A stretch of DNA of 64,000 nt from Symplocastrum torsivum CPER-KK1 (GCA_019358875.1 JAHHIF010000010.1:1-64000), one strand, 5' to 3'. Positions 28,232 to 37,415 are shown, numbered from the stretch's first letter. Notes: generated by a model not told the origin, from the sequence alone. Translations and numbers: made by a program.

Positions 28232-29884
28232 CTAGAAACTAAAGGTTGTCCGCACCGTTCCAATCACGACATCATCATTAACACTATTGTGGTCGGGTGC
28301 TGTCAGCCAAATCACCCCCGGCGTAATCGTGATATTATCCGTCAACTTGTATTGATAGAACGCTTCTAGATGAAGTGACGTGCTTGGGTTATCAATACCC
28401 AGATTTACCAAAGGGTTGTCACTATCCGTTACTTTTGGCTCCATGCCAATGATAATACCTGCCAGGTTACCAGTCTTACCCAAATCCGGAAATGCGGCGG
28501 TTACTGCCCAGTTCCAGATACTAGCATCTCCCTGATCGATGACACGCGCTTGGGTATATCCTGCCCAACCGCCCAAAACGAACTGAGGGCTAATTTCAAA
28601 GGATGCTTCCACACCGTAGGAATTGCTGAGTGCCGATAGTCCTAACAAATTGGCATTGTTGCTACCAGTACCTAAGTAGTTGTTATAGGCGTGAACATAG
28701 GTTAAACCAAGACTCAAGCGTTCACTCGGCTGAACCACTAACTGCGCTAATGCGCCATAGGAACCATTAAACAAACCAGCACCTGCTTCCGGATTACCCG
28801 CATCACCAGCTAAGTAACCTAGACTCAGTTCTACATTGTCACTAAAAGCGTGGCGAACACCAACACCAGCACCCTTCACGAGGTAGTAGATAGAAGGGCG
28901 AGTCCCAAAGCGTGAGAGTGCGCCGCTTGCGCCATCACCATCCAGGTAAGGATTAACTGTATTAGCAAAATCTTCCGCCCCAGCAGCATTCGCGGCAATG
29001 ACAACTTGGGTACGACTACCAATAGGGAAACTATATAGCAGTTCATCCAGTTGAACATCACTATCTGTTTCCCCTGTAAAAGCCAGTTCACCTTCGGGGG
29101 TAAGAGTACGGCTTTCCAGAGAACTCAAGCCTTCTGCCTGAAGTCGTGTGCGGAGTATATCTCTACCTGTGAAACTGGTTTCTAAGTTTAAACGGGTTCG
29201 ATGACCAAATGTGGTGACAGTATCAATATCATTACCCTCGGCATCCTCTCCATCTACAATGCTGGCAAGCCCGAAGATGACTTCTCCATCCAGTTTGGTT
29301 GTGCTGGAAAATTGCGTGAGTTCCAGTTCCCTAGTACGGGCAGTAAGCGCATCAACATCAGCGCGTAGTAAAGTGAGTTCAAGGATAAAGCCTTGCCTTA
29401 AGCGTTGTAAAGTTGCTAAGTCTTCTTGAGTGACAAGATTTTCATTTCTCGCGATGAGTGTCTGAATTTGATCGAGGGCGCGTTGTAAGCCTGCGGCAAA
29501 CTCATAGCGAGTCATGCTGCGGTTGCCTCGGAAGGTTCCATCAGGATAACCCGCAATCGCACCATATCGTTCCACAAGCGATCGCAAAGCTTCATACGCC
29601 CAGTCTCCCGGTTGAACATCAGCGAGTTGAGAAACGTTGGTTACCTGCCCAAAATCATCTGCTTCCTGATTGTTATAGTGATTGATTTGCTCTAAGACAC
29701 TTGATGTTGAGTCTGTCACCTCAACTGCTTGGGATTGGGTTAAGGTTGGCTCAGTTGAGTTTTCCTCCAATCCCCTAGTGACTGACTTCTCGGTAGCACT
29801 CACCTCACCCGACACAACGAAAAGTAGAAATGCGATCGCTACAACTGGACTAACCCGTAGACGATTCTGCAAAATTTGATACAT
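28232..29884 (-). CDS. SLH-domain outer membrane porin (iron-uptake porin type)
   Basis: About 551 residues. The signal peptide (VSPVVAIAFLLFVVSGEVSA) is followed by an S-layer homology domain at roughly 80-140 (QLADVQPGDWAYEALRSLVERYG, then GYPDGTFRGNRSMTRYEFA), which in cyanobacteria binds peptidoglycan. A coiled-coil segment (about 140-190) precedes a C-terminal OprB-type beta-barrel ending in Phe (TVRTTFSF), the outer-membrane insertion signal. This is the major cyanobacterial porin architecture, implicated in iron or general solute uptake. ATG at 29884 is preferred over 29956 because GAGG lies a few bases upstream and it puts the signal peptide at the N-terminus. Confidence 0.92.
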   Translation of the reverse strand: MYQILQNRLRVSPVVAIAFLLFVVSGEVSATEKSVTRGLEENSTEPTLTQSQAVEVTDSTSSVLEQINHYNNQEADDFGQVTNVSQLADVQPGDWAYEALRSLVERYGAIAGYPDGTFRGNRSMTRYEFAAGLQRALDQIQTLIARNENLVTQEDLATLQRLRQGFILELTLLRADVDALTARTRELELTQFSSTTKLDGEVIFGLASIVDGEDAEGNDIDTVTTFGHRTRLNLETSFTGRDILRTRLQAEGLSSLESRTLTPEGELAFTGETDSDVQLDELLYSFPIGSRTQVVIAANAAGAEDFANTVNPYLDGDGASGALSRFGTRPSIYYLVKGAGVGVRHAFSDNVELSLGYLAGDAGNPEAGAGLFNGSYGALAQLVVQPSERLSLGLTYVHAYNNYLGTGSNNANLLGLSALSNSYGVEASFEISPQFVLGGWAGYTQARVIDQGDASIWNWAVTAAFPDLGKTGNLAGIIIGMEPKVTDSDNPLVNLGIDNPSTSLHLEAFYQYKLTDNITITPGVIWLTAPDHNSVNDDVVIGTVRTTFSF

Positions 29885-30523
29885 TTTAGCCTCACACCAA
29901 CACACTCCTCCCACATTGTTAATCCCTGGAGAGCTAAGATGCCAAGCAAATTCCAATATCTAGTGGAAGACGAGATTTTTTAGTAGGCGATTCTTTAAAG
30001 AGGTAAACCTAAAACAGGTAACACCAATTTTCTTAAGTTCATTGGTGCAGACCGAAGAGAAGCAAACTTTAGCCAAACAAAAATAGGAAATACTAATTTA
30101 AAACTGACCGATAGGTTTAGGAAACCAATTAGTCCCTTTTGCAGTACTAATCATTAAGTTTATTTTTCAATACCCTTAACAAGGGTAAAAGAAGTTTTTA
30201 ATCTTTAACGCTTACTGAAGTCATTTGTCCATCATCTTTAACAGAAATCTCAGTAGCTCTATAACTTTTTTCGTGTAGGACAAGTAAGAACCTCACAGAT
30301 TGTACTAGATAGAAGACGCAAATTTTGTATAATTTATTTCTCTAGATAGAGTTTATGAATCCTTCTAAATGCTTTCATAGCAGATTGAAAGCTCCAACTT
30401 TTATCTAATCCTAAAAGAGGTTCTTTCAATGCCCCCCTATGGGATTGCATTTTTTATACAAGACAGGTTTTATTAGAGGGTTGCACTTATTGAAGCAACC
30501 GACAAAAAATAGAGTTTGTAGTA
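29885..30523. other. Divergent promoter region, porin / cobalt transporter
   Basis: 639 AT-rich bases between the divergent porin and cbiM genes, so both promoters must lie here. A 7-bp inverted repeat (TACCCTT-AAC-AAGGGTA, 30171-30187) is visible. I looked for a cobalamin riboswitch and saw no B12-box-like element. No coding sequence recognised. Confidence 0.5.
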
Positions 30524-30595
30524 ATGATTACAGTCTTGCTGCCCAGTATTTCCACGCACAACTTGCTGCATTGGCTTATACAGCCACAGTTAGCG

Positions 30596-31276
30596 TTGCA
30601 CATTCCCGATGGGTTTTTGAGTCTACCCGTTAGCCTTGTCACCTGGCTACTTGCGATCGCCCTGATTGCAGTCTCCCTAAAGCAAGTGCAAGCGGACTAT
30701 CAGGAACGGGCAGTACCACTGATGGGGGTTTGTGGGGCGTTTATCTTCGCTGCTCAAATGATCAATTTCCCGATTCCAGGAGGCACCTCTGGTCATTTAC
30801 TCGGTGGAACACTAGCGGGAGTTTTACTAGGGCCTTGGGCTGGTTCATTGGTGATGGTTGCTGTTTTTATTGTGCAGTCTGTCTTCTTTCAGGATGGTGG
30901 CTTAACGGTACTCGGAGCAAATATCACCAATATGGGTCTGATTGGGACATTTGGTGGTTATTATCTCTACAAAGCAATCCGATTTGCGATCGGACGCAAT
31001 ACTTGGCGGGGAATGTTGATTGGTACAGCGATCGCATCTTGGACGAGTGTCTTTGTTGCTGCCCTTTTAACGGCAGTGCAACTAGCGCTATCGGATAAAG
31101 TCTCTCTGGGGCTGGCTTTAGGGGCAATGGCATTTTGGCACATCCTGATCGGCATTGGCGAAGCGATCATTACCGTCGTGGCTGTCAGCTATGTCTGGCG
31201 CGCTCGACCTGATTTGTTTTTTGACCCACCACGCAAAACAGTCTCCTCAAACTCTCGCCCAGTTTCAACCCGCTAA
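30596..31276 (+). CDS. cbiM: CbiM, substrate-specific membrane component of Co/Ni ECF transporter
   Basis: About 226 residues, multi-pass inner-membrane protein that captures Co2+ or Ni2+. It shows HIPDGFLSLPVS at the N-terminus, then NFPIPGGTSGHLLGGTLAG and a C-terminal HILIGIGEAIITVVAVSYV. In CbiM/NikM the N-terminal Met-His is part of the metal site. A TTG at 30596 would give exactly M-H-I-P-D-G-F; an ATG at 30524 in the same frame adds 24 residues that form at best a poor signal peptide. I favour the TTG start but cannot exclude the longer form. First gene of a cbiM / PDGLE / cbiQ / cbiO operon. Confidence 0.92.
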   Translation: MHIPDGFLSLPVSLVTWLLAIALIAVSLKQVQADYQERAVPLMGVCGAFIFAAQMINFPIPGGTSGHLLGGTLAGVLLGPWAGSLVMVAVFIVQSVFFQDGGLTVLGANITNMGLIGTFGGYYLYKAIRFAIGRNTWRGMLIGTAIASWTSVFVAALLTAVQLALSDKVSLGLALGAMAFWHILIGIGEAIITVVAVSYVWRARPDLFFDPPRKTVSSNSRPVSTR

Positions 31277-31311
31277 ATTTATACATCTTGTTAGACAGAG
31301 ATTCAATACTT

Positions 31312-31701
31312 ATGAGTAGCAACCTCTCTCGCCAACGCAACCGTGCCTTCGTCATCGCTGGCTTAGGTGTTGCCCTCCTAGTTGCAATTTTCCTCTCTCC
31401 CTTTGCGAGTTCAGATCCAGACGGCTTAGATCGAGTTTCTCAGGATCTAAAGTTTGATGATGAAGCCGTCGAAGAAGCCCCTGCCCAAAAGCTACCCTTT
31501 TACGCTGTTTTTGAAGAGTATGCCCTTCGGGGTGTACCGGAAGCCGTTGCAACTCCCTTAGCTGGGTTAGTAGGTACATTAGCAACATTTGGCTTAGCTT
31601 GGGGCATTGGCAAGCTGGTGGTTCGGGGTACGTCGCCATCTACTACAGACGATGATGCCCCCCAGTATCTCGATGATCCAGACCAGCCCCTGGATAGATA
31701 G
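31312..31701 (+). CDS. PDGLE-domain (CbiN-like) ECF transporter component
   Basis: About 129 residues with two transmembrane helices: an N-terminal one (AFVIAGLGVALLVAIFLSPF) and a C-terminal one (TPLAGLVGTLATFGLAWGIG). Between them lies the PDGLE-like motif (SDPDGLDRVS). This is the architecture of the auxiliary CbiN/NikN-type subunit that assists metal loading into CbiM. ATG at 31312; the frame opens at 31288. It lies between cbiM (35-base gap) and cbiQ (13-base gap). Confidence 0.88.
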   Translation: MSSNLSRQRNRAFVIAGLGVALLVAIFLSPFASSDPDGLDRVSQDLKFDDEAVEEAPAQKLPFYAVFEEYALRGVPEAVATPLAGLVGTLATFGLAWGIGKLVVRGTSPSTTDDDAPQYLDDPDQPLDR

Positions 31702-31714
31702 GAATTACAAGCAG

Positions 31715-32494
31715 ATGCTGCTGCACATTGGGGCATTTAATCTAGATGTTGATAGCAAAAATGATACACCCTGGCACTCCTTAGCTCCCCGGACTCGCGT
31801 TCTATGTACCGTACTTTTGGTGTTTGCGATCGCGCTGACACCAGATGGGCGTTGGTGGACTTGGGCAATTTATGGCGCAGGTGTGTTAAGCGTTATCCTC
31901 CTGAGTCGGGTGACTTTGAGCGTGCTACTCAAGCGAATCGCTGTTGAGTTTGTTTTTGTTGGCACGATACTACTTGGCACCTTATTTCAGAAGGGTGGCG
32001 AAGCCATCTGGTCTTGGGGAATACTAAAAATTACGACAGAAGGGTTGATGGTTTTAGGGAGTGTCGCAATTAAGGCAATGCTTTCACTCTTGATGCTCAA
32101 TATCCTCACCCTAACTACTTCCGTCCCAGCCTTACTGAATGCTTTAGTCGCCTTACGCACTCCTCCTCTGTTGGTAGCAATTCTTGCTTCAATGTATCGC
32201 TACATCGGTGTTCTAATTGGTGAGTTCAACGCGATGCGTCGCGCAGCAGCATCTCGCAATTTGATGGGGAGTAACCGCTCTTCACGCTTAGTAATTGGCA
32301 ACATGATGGGAGCGCTATTTATTCGTACCTATGAGCGAGGAGAGCGAGTTCATCAGGCAATGCTATCACGGGGTTATCGAGGAGTACCACCGATTGAGAA
32401 GGTTCCTCCAGGTGGCAAACGGGATATTGTGGCTATTACCTTGACCGTAATTTTGGCGCTACTCGGACAGGTTATCTACTTATTACGCCGATAA
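31715..32494 (+). CDS. cbiQ: CbiQ, ECF transporter T component
   Basis: About 259 residues, integral membrane scaffold that couples CbiM to the ATPase. Several hydrophobic helices are followed by the cytoplasmic coupling motif region (FNAMRRAAASRNLM and later QAMLSRGYRG) containing the Ala-Arg-Gly-type signatures of ECF T proteins. I chose ATG at 31715 because AGGAATT precedes it and the 36 residues encoded upstream overlap the PDGLE gene and are not conserved. Confidence 0.92.
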   Translation: MLLHIGAFNLDVDSKNDTPWHSLAPRTRVLCTVLLVFAIALTPDGRWWTWAIYGAGVLSVILLSRVTLSVLLKRIAVEFVFVGTILLGTLFQKGGEAIWSWGILKITTEGLMVLGSVAIKAMLSLLMLNILTLTTSVPALLNALVALRTPPLLVAILASMYRYIGVLIGEFNAMRRAAASRNLMGSNRSSRLVIGNMMGALFIRTYERGERVHQAMLSRGYRGVPPIEKVPPGGKRDIVAITLTVILALLGQVIYLLRR

Positions 32495-32601
32495 AGTTGA
32501 AGAAGGAGTTCAGAAGTTACAGGAGTTACAGAATCTCTTTCAGACCTGGATTGTGACCCCTGCTCCATGAGAAGTCGCTCCTATCTTCAGGGAAGTCCAA
32601 A

Positions 32602-32621
32602 AGTTCAGAATTTTCTGAACT
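32602..32621. repeat. 9-bp inverted repeat between cbiQ and cbiO
   Basis: AGTTCAGAA-TT-TTCTGAACT, a perfect palindrome in the 167-base gap before cbiO, within a region of related repeats (GTTACAGGAGTTACAG, GAACTCCTGAACTCC). It may cause partial termination or RNA processing, or be a dispersed repeat. Confidence 0.5.
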
Positions 32622-32661
32622 CCTGAACTCCTGAGTTCTCTTGTTCATTCCAATTTTCTTC

Positions 32662-33456
32662 ATGCACCACAATCCTATATCAATCAAAAATCTTAGCTAC
32701 ACCTACCCAGATGGAACTCAAGCATTAAGGGATATAAATATTGCAATTCGAGCCAGTGAACGGGTGGCGCTAATCGGGGCGAATGGTTCGGGAAAATCGA
32801 CATTACAGTTACACCTGAATGGAATTTTGCTACCCCAAGAGGGAGAGGTGGCAATTGGAGAGTTGCTTGTTACGCCGGAGAATTTGCGAGAGATTCGGAA
32901 TTTTGTAGGGTTGGTGTTTCAGAATCCTGATAATCAGCTATTCATGCCAACGGTATGGGAGGATGTTTGCTTTGGTCCAATGAATCTTGGCTTACGCGAT
33001 CAAGAATTGCGTGAGCGAGTGATTCAGTCAATGGCAGCAGTGAACATCGATCCAGAACATTATGGGCAACGGAGTACCGAGAATTTGTCTGGGGGGGAAA
33101 AGAAACGAATTGCGATCGCAGGCGTACTGGCGATGAACCCACAAGTCTTGGTGTTTGATGAACCCTCCGCGCAATTAGACCCACGTTCGCGCCGTCAGTT
33201 AATCGAGTTACTGAAAAGCTTAGACCTAACACAACTCATTGCTACCCATGATTTAGATTTAGCCTTGGAATTATGCGATCGCACCATTGTCCTCAGTCAA
33301 GGACAAATCGTCTTTGATGGCAAGACAGAGCAAGTGATGAGCAATCCAGAATTCTTAATCGAACACGCTTTAGAGTCGCCCTTAAGCTACAGCCGTCCCT
33401 ACTGTCTCTTAGAACACTCCCCTGTTCGTCCAGTACTGGCCAAGCAATCGGTGTAA
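32662..33456 (+). CDS. cbiO: CbiO, ECF transporter ATP-binding subunit
   Basis: About 264 residues, ABC ATPase energising Co/Ni uptake. Walker A is GANGSGKST, the Q-loop lies in LVFQNPDNQLF, the signature is LSGGEKKRIAIAGVLA, Walker B is VLVFDEPSAQLD and the switch His is in IATHDLDL. Start at ATG 32662 (MHHNPISIKNLSYTY); a TTG at 32641 would add 7 residues. Last gene of the cbiM-PDGLE-cbiQ-cbiO set; the gap before it holds inverted repeats, so expression may be partly uncoupled. Confidence 0.95.
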   Translation: MHHNPISIKNLSYTYPDGTQALRDINIAIRASERVALIGANGSGKSTLQLHLNGILLPQEGEVAIGELLVTPENLREIRNFVGLVFQNPDNQLFMPTVWEDVCFGPMNLGLRDQELRERVIQSMAAVNIDPEHYGQRSTENLSGGEKKRIAIAGVLAMNPQVLVFDEPSAQLDPRSRRQLIELLKSLDLTQLIATHDLDLALELCDRTIVLSQGQIVFDGKTEQVMSNPEFLIEHALESPLSYSRPYCLLEHSPVRPVLAKQSV

Positions 33457-33621
33457 GTCGAGAACCCACACACTCTTCGGCTGAGACATCAACGAAAACT
33501 TATCTATTGGTGTTTACAGCTAAGTTAGCGCAAGGTTTTCGAGCAATACCCAGCAGTTGACGAAAAGCCAGAGTTTGGCGTCAAAATGATCAAGTAGTTG
33601 GTTTTTTGAAGTGAGCCTTTT

Positions 33622-34092
33622 ATGGCTGTTAGAGGCGATTCTCGCTGGGACTTGTCAGTTGACAACCGCGATGGTCAACTGGCTCTTGTGGTTGAAGTCA
33701 AGCGCAAAACTAACGCATCACCAGAGTGGGCAGCCCAACTCCGACGTAATATTTTCGCACACGGCACTTTCCCAAAGGCTCCCTATTTTCTGATGGTCTT
33801 TCCAGATAAATTTTACCTATGGACTGATGCTGAGGCTTATCTTGATCAGAGTGAACCTACTTACATGATTGATGCACGTCCTATTCTTGAGCCTTACTTT
33901 GAAAGGGCAGGGGTAACGGCTGATCAAATCAGTGGACAAAGCCTTGAACTAATTGTTGCATCTTGGCTTGGAGAGATTATTCACGCTGAGAAATTGCCTG
34001 AAAATGTGGATAATTCACAGCATTGGTTGATTGAGTCAGGGCTGTACACCGCCATAGCCGGAGGAAAGTTTGAGCATGAGGCGGCTGTGTGA
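33622..34092 (+). CDS. Putative PD-(D/E)XK-like nuclease-fold protein
   Basis: 156 residues. Near the N-terminus, DLSVDNRDGQLALVVEVKRK places an Asp and a hydrophobic strand ending in E-x-K, the core of PD-(D/E)XK nucleases; the rest is alpha/beta with no recognised domain. It overlaps the following PIN-domain gene by 4 bases (GTGA, 34089-34092), so the two are translationally coupled. Function inferred only from the fold motif; the family is not one I can name. Confidence 0.6.
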   Translation: MAVRGDSRWDLSVDNRDGQLALVVEVKRKTNASPEWAAQLRRNIFAHGTFPKAPYFLMVFPDKFYLWTDAEAYLDQSEPTYMIDARPILEPYFERAGVTADQISGQSLELIVASWLGEIIHAEKLPENVDNSQHWLIESGLYTAIAGGKFEHEAAV

Positions 34093-34697
34093 ATATTTAT
34101 GTTGAGACAAATTTTGTTTTAGAGCTAACCTTCGAGCAAGAGCAGTATGCAAGTTGTGAACAAATTCTGCAACTTTGTGAAGCAGGGCAGGCGAAGCTGG
34201 TTATTCCAGCCTATAGTCTTGCTGAGCCTCATGAGAAATTGATTCGTCAAGCCAGGAGTCGCAATCAACTACAACAGTCGTTGAATGCTGAGTTAGGACA
34301 ACTTAAACGTACAGCTTCTTATGCAAGTCGTATCGAGAGTATCCAACAAATTAACAGATTATTAGTAGACAGCAATGAGGAGGAACAAAAGCGCTTTATT
34401 CAGTGCCGAGATCGACTCCTCAATATTGGAGACATTGTTGCGCTCACCGCCGACATTCTGATTAAGGCAGCTTCTTGTGAAGACATCTATGATTTAACAC
34501 CACAAGATGCCTTTGTTTATGCATCAGTTATTGATCACTTACAACGTTATCAGCCAAAGCAGGCGTGTTTTTTGAATCTAAACTCTAAAGACTTTGACAA
34601 TCCTGATATCGTTAACAAACTCAACCAATTGAACTGTAGGATGATTTTTCGGTTTGATCACGGTTATAGTTTTCTTCAGTCGCAGTTATTGTCCTAG
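34089..34697 (+). CDS. PIN-domain protein (putative RNase)
   Basis: 202 residues resembling a PIN domain. It starts MNIYVETNFVLELTF, the position where PIN proteins have D-x-N (here E6-T-N). A conserved acidic/helix segment is LTPQDAFVYASVIDHL (D140), and the C-terminal strand LNLNSKDFDNPDI matches the last PIN acidic patch. The first Asp is replaced by Glu, which is chemically conservative. Length is above the usual 130-150 residues because of a long helical insert (about 60-120). GTG start overlaps the upstream gene's stop. The pair could be a toxin/antitoxin-like or defence module; this is inference. Confidence 0.75.
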   Translation: MNIYVETNFVLELTFEQEQYASCEQILQLCEAGQAKLVIPAYSLAEPHEKLIRQARSRNQLQQSLNAELGQLKRTASYASRIESIQQINRLLVDSNEEEQKRFIQCRDRLLNIGDIVALTADILIKAASCEDIYDLTPQDAFVYASVIDHLQRYQPKQACFLNLNSKDFDNPDIVNKLNQLNCRMIFRFDHGYSFLQSQLLS

Positions 34698-34833
34698 CAG
34701 GCAGAGGCATATCAAGTCGCTCTACAACTCTTTTCTGCCAACAATGAGGATAAGTAGTCATTTCTCCTTTCCCTAATAAAATCTTGGGCAATAACTCTTC
34801 AGGTTGCCGATCGCGTTGTAGTTTTAGAATCGC

Positions 34834-35529
34834 CTAAATACTCCCATAAACCGGAACAGCAGCACCACGCACATCTTTTGCCGCTTCCGAGGCGAGGAAA
34901 CAGATAACTTGCGCTAAGGACTCTGGTTTAACCCATTTATCAGCGTCTTGAGTCCCCATCGCCTCCCGGTTAGCAGGTGTATCAATGATGCTGGGAAGCA
35001 CAACATTTGCTGTAATATTTGTTCCTTTCGTTTCGTCAGCGATCGCTTTTGTCAACGCGACAACCCCAGCCTTAGATGCACAATAAGCCGCTAGTTGTCC
35101 GGCTGGTTCAACGGCTCCCCTTGAGCCTACTGTAACAATCCGCCCATATCCGTGCTGCAACATTTTGCCAAGGCTATGCTTGCACACTAAAAATGTCGTA
35201 TTCAGATTTAAATCAAAATCTCGTCGCCAATCGGCAAAACTATATTCATGAGTTTTGCCCATAGCGAAGCCACCTACCAGATGAATCAGGACATCGACTC
35301 GCCCCATATCATTGATTAGCTGTTCCACCACTGACTCATCAGACAGGTTAGCTGCAACAAATCGAATCCGTTCAAATTCAGCAGCCGCTAACTTCCCCTT
35401 CAAGCGTTCTACTTCTTTTTCATTGTGGTAGGGAATCGTTACTTCTCCACCTTGGGCGAGAACAGTAGCAGTGACACCCATCCCTAAACCACCCGTTCCA
35501 CCCGTAAGTAAAACTTGCTTCCCTTTCAT
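34834..35529 (-). CDS. SDR family oxidoreductase
   Basis: 231 residues. The cofactor motif TGGTGGLGMGV is at residue 9 onward, followed by ANLSDESVVEQLI and the catalytic Ser (VTVGSRGAVEP) and Tyr/Lys pair (AAYCASKAG). A short C-terminus ends in GAAVPVYGSI. The replacement of the usual NAG motif by HLVGGF suggests a 3-oxoacyl-ACP-reductase-like but divergent enzyme. Substrate unknown. ATG at 35529. Confidence 0.9.
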   Translation of the reverse strand: MKGKQVLLTGGTGGLGMGVTATVLAQGGEVTIPYHNEKEVERLKGKLAAAEFERIRFVAANLSDESVVEQLINDMGRVDVLIHLVGGFAMGKTHEYSFADWRRDFDLNLNTTFLVCKHSLGKMLQHGYGRIVTVGSRGAVEPAGQLAAYCASKAGVVALTKAIADETKGTNITANVVLPSIIDTPANREAMGTQDADKWVKPESLAQVICFLASEAAKDVRGAAVPVYGSI

Positions 35530-35704
35530 TGGTTTTGCCTCCTCTAAATTTCATCCTCACCATAGCTTGAGTTAGGTAGAGATGGAAGTTTAGAGGCTGT
35601 ACAACGGATTAAACCGACTTCATATAGCGCGTCTAAATCATTTGTACAACCAACTGACTTCATTATCTAATAATTGATGTTTGGGAAAAGTCTTTGGCTT
35701 GTAA

Positions 35705-36346
35705 CTACTGACTTCTAACCTTGGTCTTTTCGGTGCCACCTGAGTTGTATAACTCATTTAGACTCGCTATATCAGCTTCTTGATGTTCTCTTTTAACCGC
35801 TAGACTTCTGCCTAGTTTGCTGAGTGTGAACACCAACAACACTGCCACTAAACAGACAGTAAATACAGGAACTGCGATCGCCAATCCCGATAGGATAATC
35901 GAACCACCTGATTCAATCGTCGATATTAAAGGATTTCCCAATCCTCCCGTCATCATCGTTGAAGCCAAACGTCCTATTCCTGTGAAGGCTTGAATGGTAC
36001 CTGCTGCACCGCCACCTGCAATCAAGGCCACAGTCCACTGCAACATCGGATCGCCCTCAGGAATTACGGAAGCCGTCACAAACGTACCTGCTGCGATCGC
36101 CATTGGTGTAGCGATCGTATCCAGCAAGTTATCAACCCAAGGAATGTAATAAGCCGCAATTTCAATACCAGTTGCCACCGCGAACACTACCAGCGCTGAA
36201 TAACTTCCCATCCACTCAAAACTCGGTGAGAGTGTCAGATGCCCAAACAGAGACGCCATACTCATCACCAACGGCGGCACAAAAATCCGGAAACCACAAG
36301 CCGCACTCAAACCAATCCCAATACAAATGCTCAACAGCGTATCCAT
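35705..36346 (-). CDS. DUF4126 membrane protein
   Basis: 213 residues with about five hydrophobic helices and conserved Gly-rich segments typical of DUF4126: GIGLSAACGFRIFVPPLVMS at the N-terminus, IEIAAYYIPWVDNLLDTIATP, and IAGGGAAGTIQAFTGIGRL. The C-terminal tail (about 175-213) is hydrophilic. Inner-membrane location is expected; no function is established for the family. Standalone gene. Confidence 0.88.
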   Translation of the reverse strand: MDTLLSICIGIGLSAACGFRIFVPPLVMSMASLFGHLTLSPSFEWMGSYSALVVFAVATGIEIAAYYIPWVDNLLDTIATPMAIAAGTFVTASVIPEGDPMLQWTVALIAGGGAAGTIQAFTGIGRLASTMMTGGLGNPLISTIESGGSIILSGLAIAVPVFTVCLVAVLLVFTLSKLGRSLAVKREHQEADIASLNELYNSGGTEKTKVRSQ

Positions 36347-36527
36347 ACTAATCTTTCAGCTTAGAACCTATATCTCCAGCTTATGAAAAAATTCCTCAAT
36401 CCAATTCCGTCAAATTGCGTAGCCTCATCACCACTACTCCTAAGAACACACAAGAGAGGACTTTCTTTTTAACTTCCCCTGCCTCCCTTCTTCCCTACAC
36501 TCTCACCTCAGAGTAAGCAATAACCCT

Positions 36528-37091
36528 CTACTGATTCCTCCTTACTGACTTCGCCATATAAATGTCCGGCTTTCCCAACCCGTTAGCATCCGGAATCACA
36601 CCGACAATGACAAATCCGCACTTCTGGTAAAACTCGTAGGGATGACTACGCAGGTTCTTTATCCTTGCAATATGCTCAAAAACGTTCGGGTAGAGGTTGA
36701 CACCTGAGAGGCTTGTCATATTGTCCTCATCATCCGTACCCAGCCAGATCGTGAAACCCCCACATTCTCTCACTTGCTCTTCCAAGTCCGCCACAAGCGC
36801 TTTCCCAATTCCCTGCCCTCGACACTCAGAACGCACAACCAACGGATGAAGTTCCCAAACATTACCGTCGTACTGCTTAATACCACCAATCCAACCCAGA
36901 ACAACACCAGCCTCATCCACCGCAATTCGGCTAATTCGGTCTGTGCTAAACGATTCTTGCACCTCTGCCAAAGCACTATCTAGATCTGACCATGCAGTTG
37001 ACCAATGCTCTTTGAAGCCTTCAACTAACAAAGTCGCTGCCTGCTGAATCGCTTCTAGATTATCAGGACACAGATCAATGATTTGCATCAT
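36528..37091 (-). CDS. GNAT-family N-acetyltransferase
   Basis: 187 residues with a complete GNAT fold. The acetyl-CoA-binding motif A reads VRSECRGQGIGKALVADLEEQ (R/Q-x-x-G-x-G/A), preceded by ELHPLVV. The C-terminal YEFYQKCGFVIVGVIPDANG matches motif B. The overall pattern, including KEHW near residue 30 and the tail KPDIYMAKS, recalls the AAC(6')-I aminoglycoside acetyltransferase branch, but chromosomal homologues often have other or unknown substrates and resistance cannot be claimed. ATG at 37091. Confidence 0.85.
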   Translation of the reverse strand: MMQIIDLCPDNLEAIQQAATLLVEGFKEHWSTAWSDLDSALAEVQESFSTDRISRIAVDEAGVVLGWIGGIKQYDGNVWELHPLVVRSECRGQGIGKALVADLEEQVRECGGFTIWLGTDDEDNMTSLSGVNLYPNVFEHIARIKNLRSHPYEFYQKCGFVIVGVIPDANGLGKPDIYMAKSVRRNQ

Positions 37092-37415
37092 CTTTTAAAA
37101 TAATCGTTAGTCATATACTTTTTTAAAACCAAATTCATTGAAGCTTTATAAACAAAGAAGGATAACTACTAAATCATTACATAAACCTGATAGATTTTCT
37201 AAAAAACATATTTTTTTTAAATTAAACTAGTAGCAGCCACAAAAATATTAGAGATTTACATCTCGCCTAGAGCATTTTGGTGCATCAATCTCTTCTTAAC
37301 CAACAGGGTTCTTAAAACCGAATTTTCTTGAATTCATCTGCCTACCGAAATATCTAACGAATTTTACAAGGGTAGATTTACAGCGAATACAGAAAAATAA
37401 TGTATTCGTTAAGTC
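37092..37415. other. AT-rich intergenic region
   Basis: 324 bases between the divergent GNAT and phytanoyl-dioxygenase-like genes. It contains A/T runs and probably both promoters. No coding signal, hairpin or named operator recognised. Confidence 0.5.

Noticed and set aside
29885..30523. Cobalamin riboswitch upstream of cbiM
   Set aside because: I looked for the conserved B12-box and the paired elements and saw none; only a 7-bp hairpin is present.
34698..34833. Minus-strand open frame after the SDR stop (contains GEMTTYPHCWQKRVVERL)
   Set aside because: It reads well and has GGAGAA before an ATG, but the spacing to that ATG is too short, the frame runs into the antisense of the PIN gene, and I know no homologue; kept only as a note.
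36528..37091. Aminoglycoside resistance gene
   Set aside because: The GNAT has AAC(6')-like features, but sequence alone does not show an aminoglycoside as substrate.
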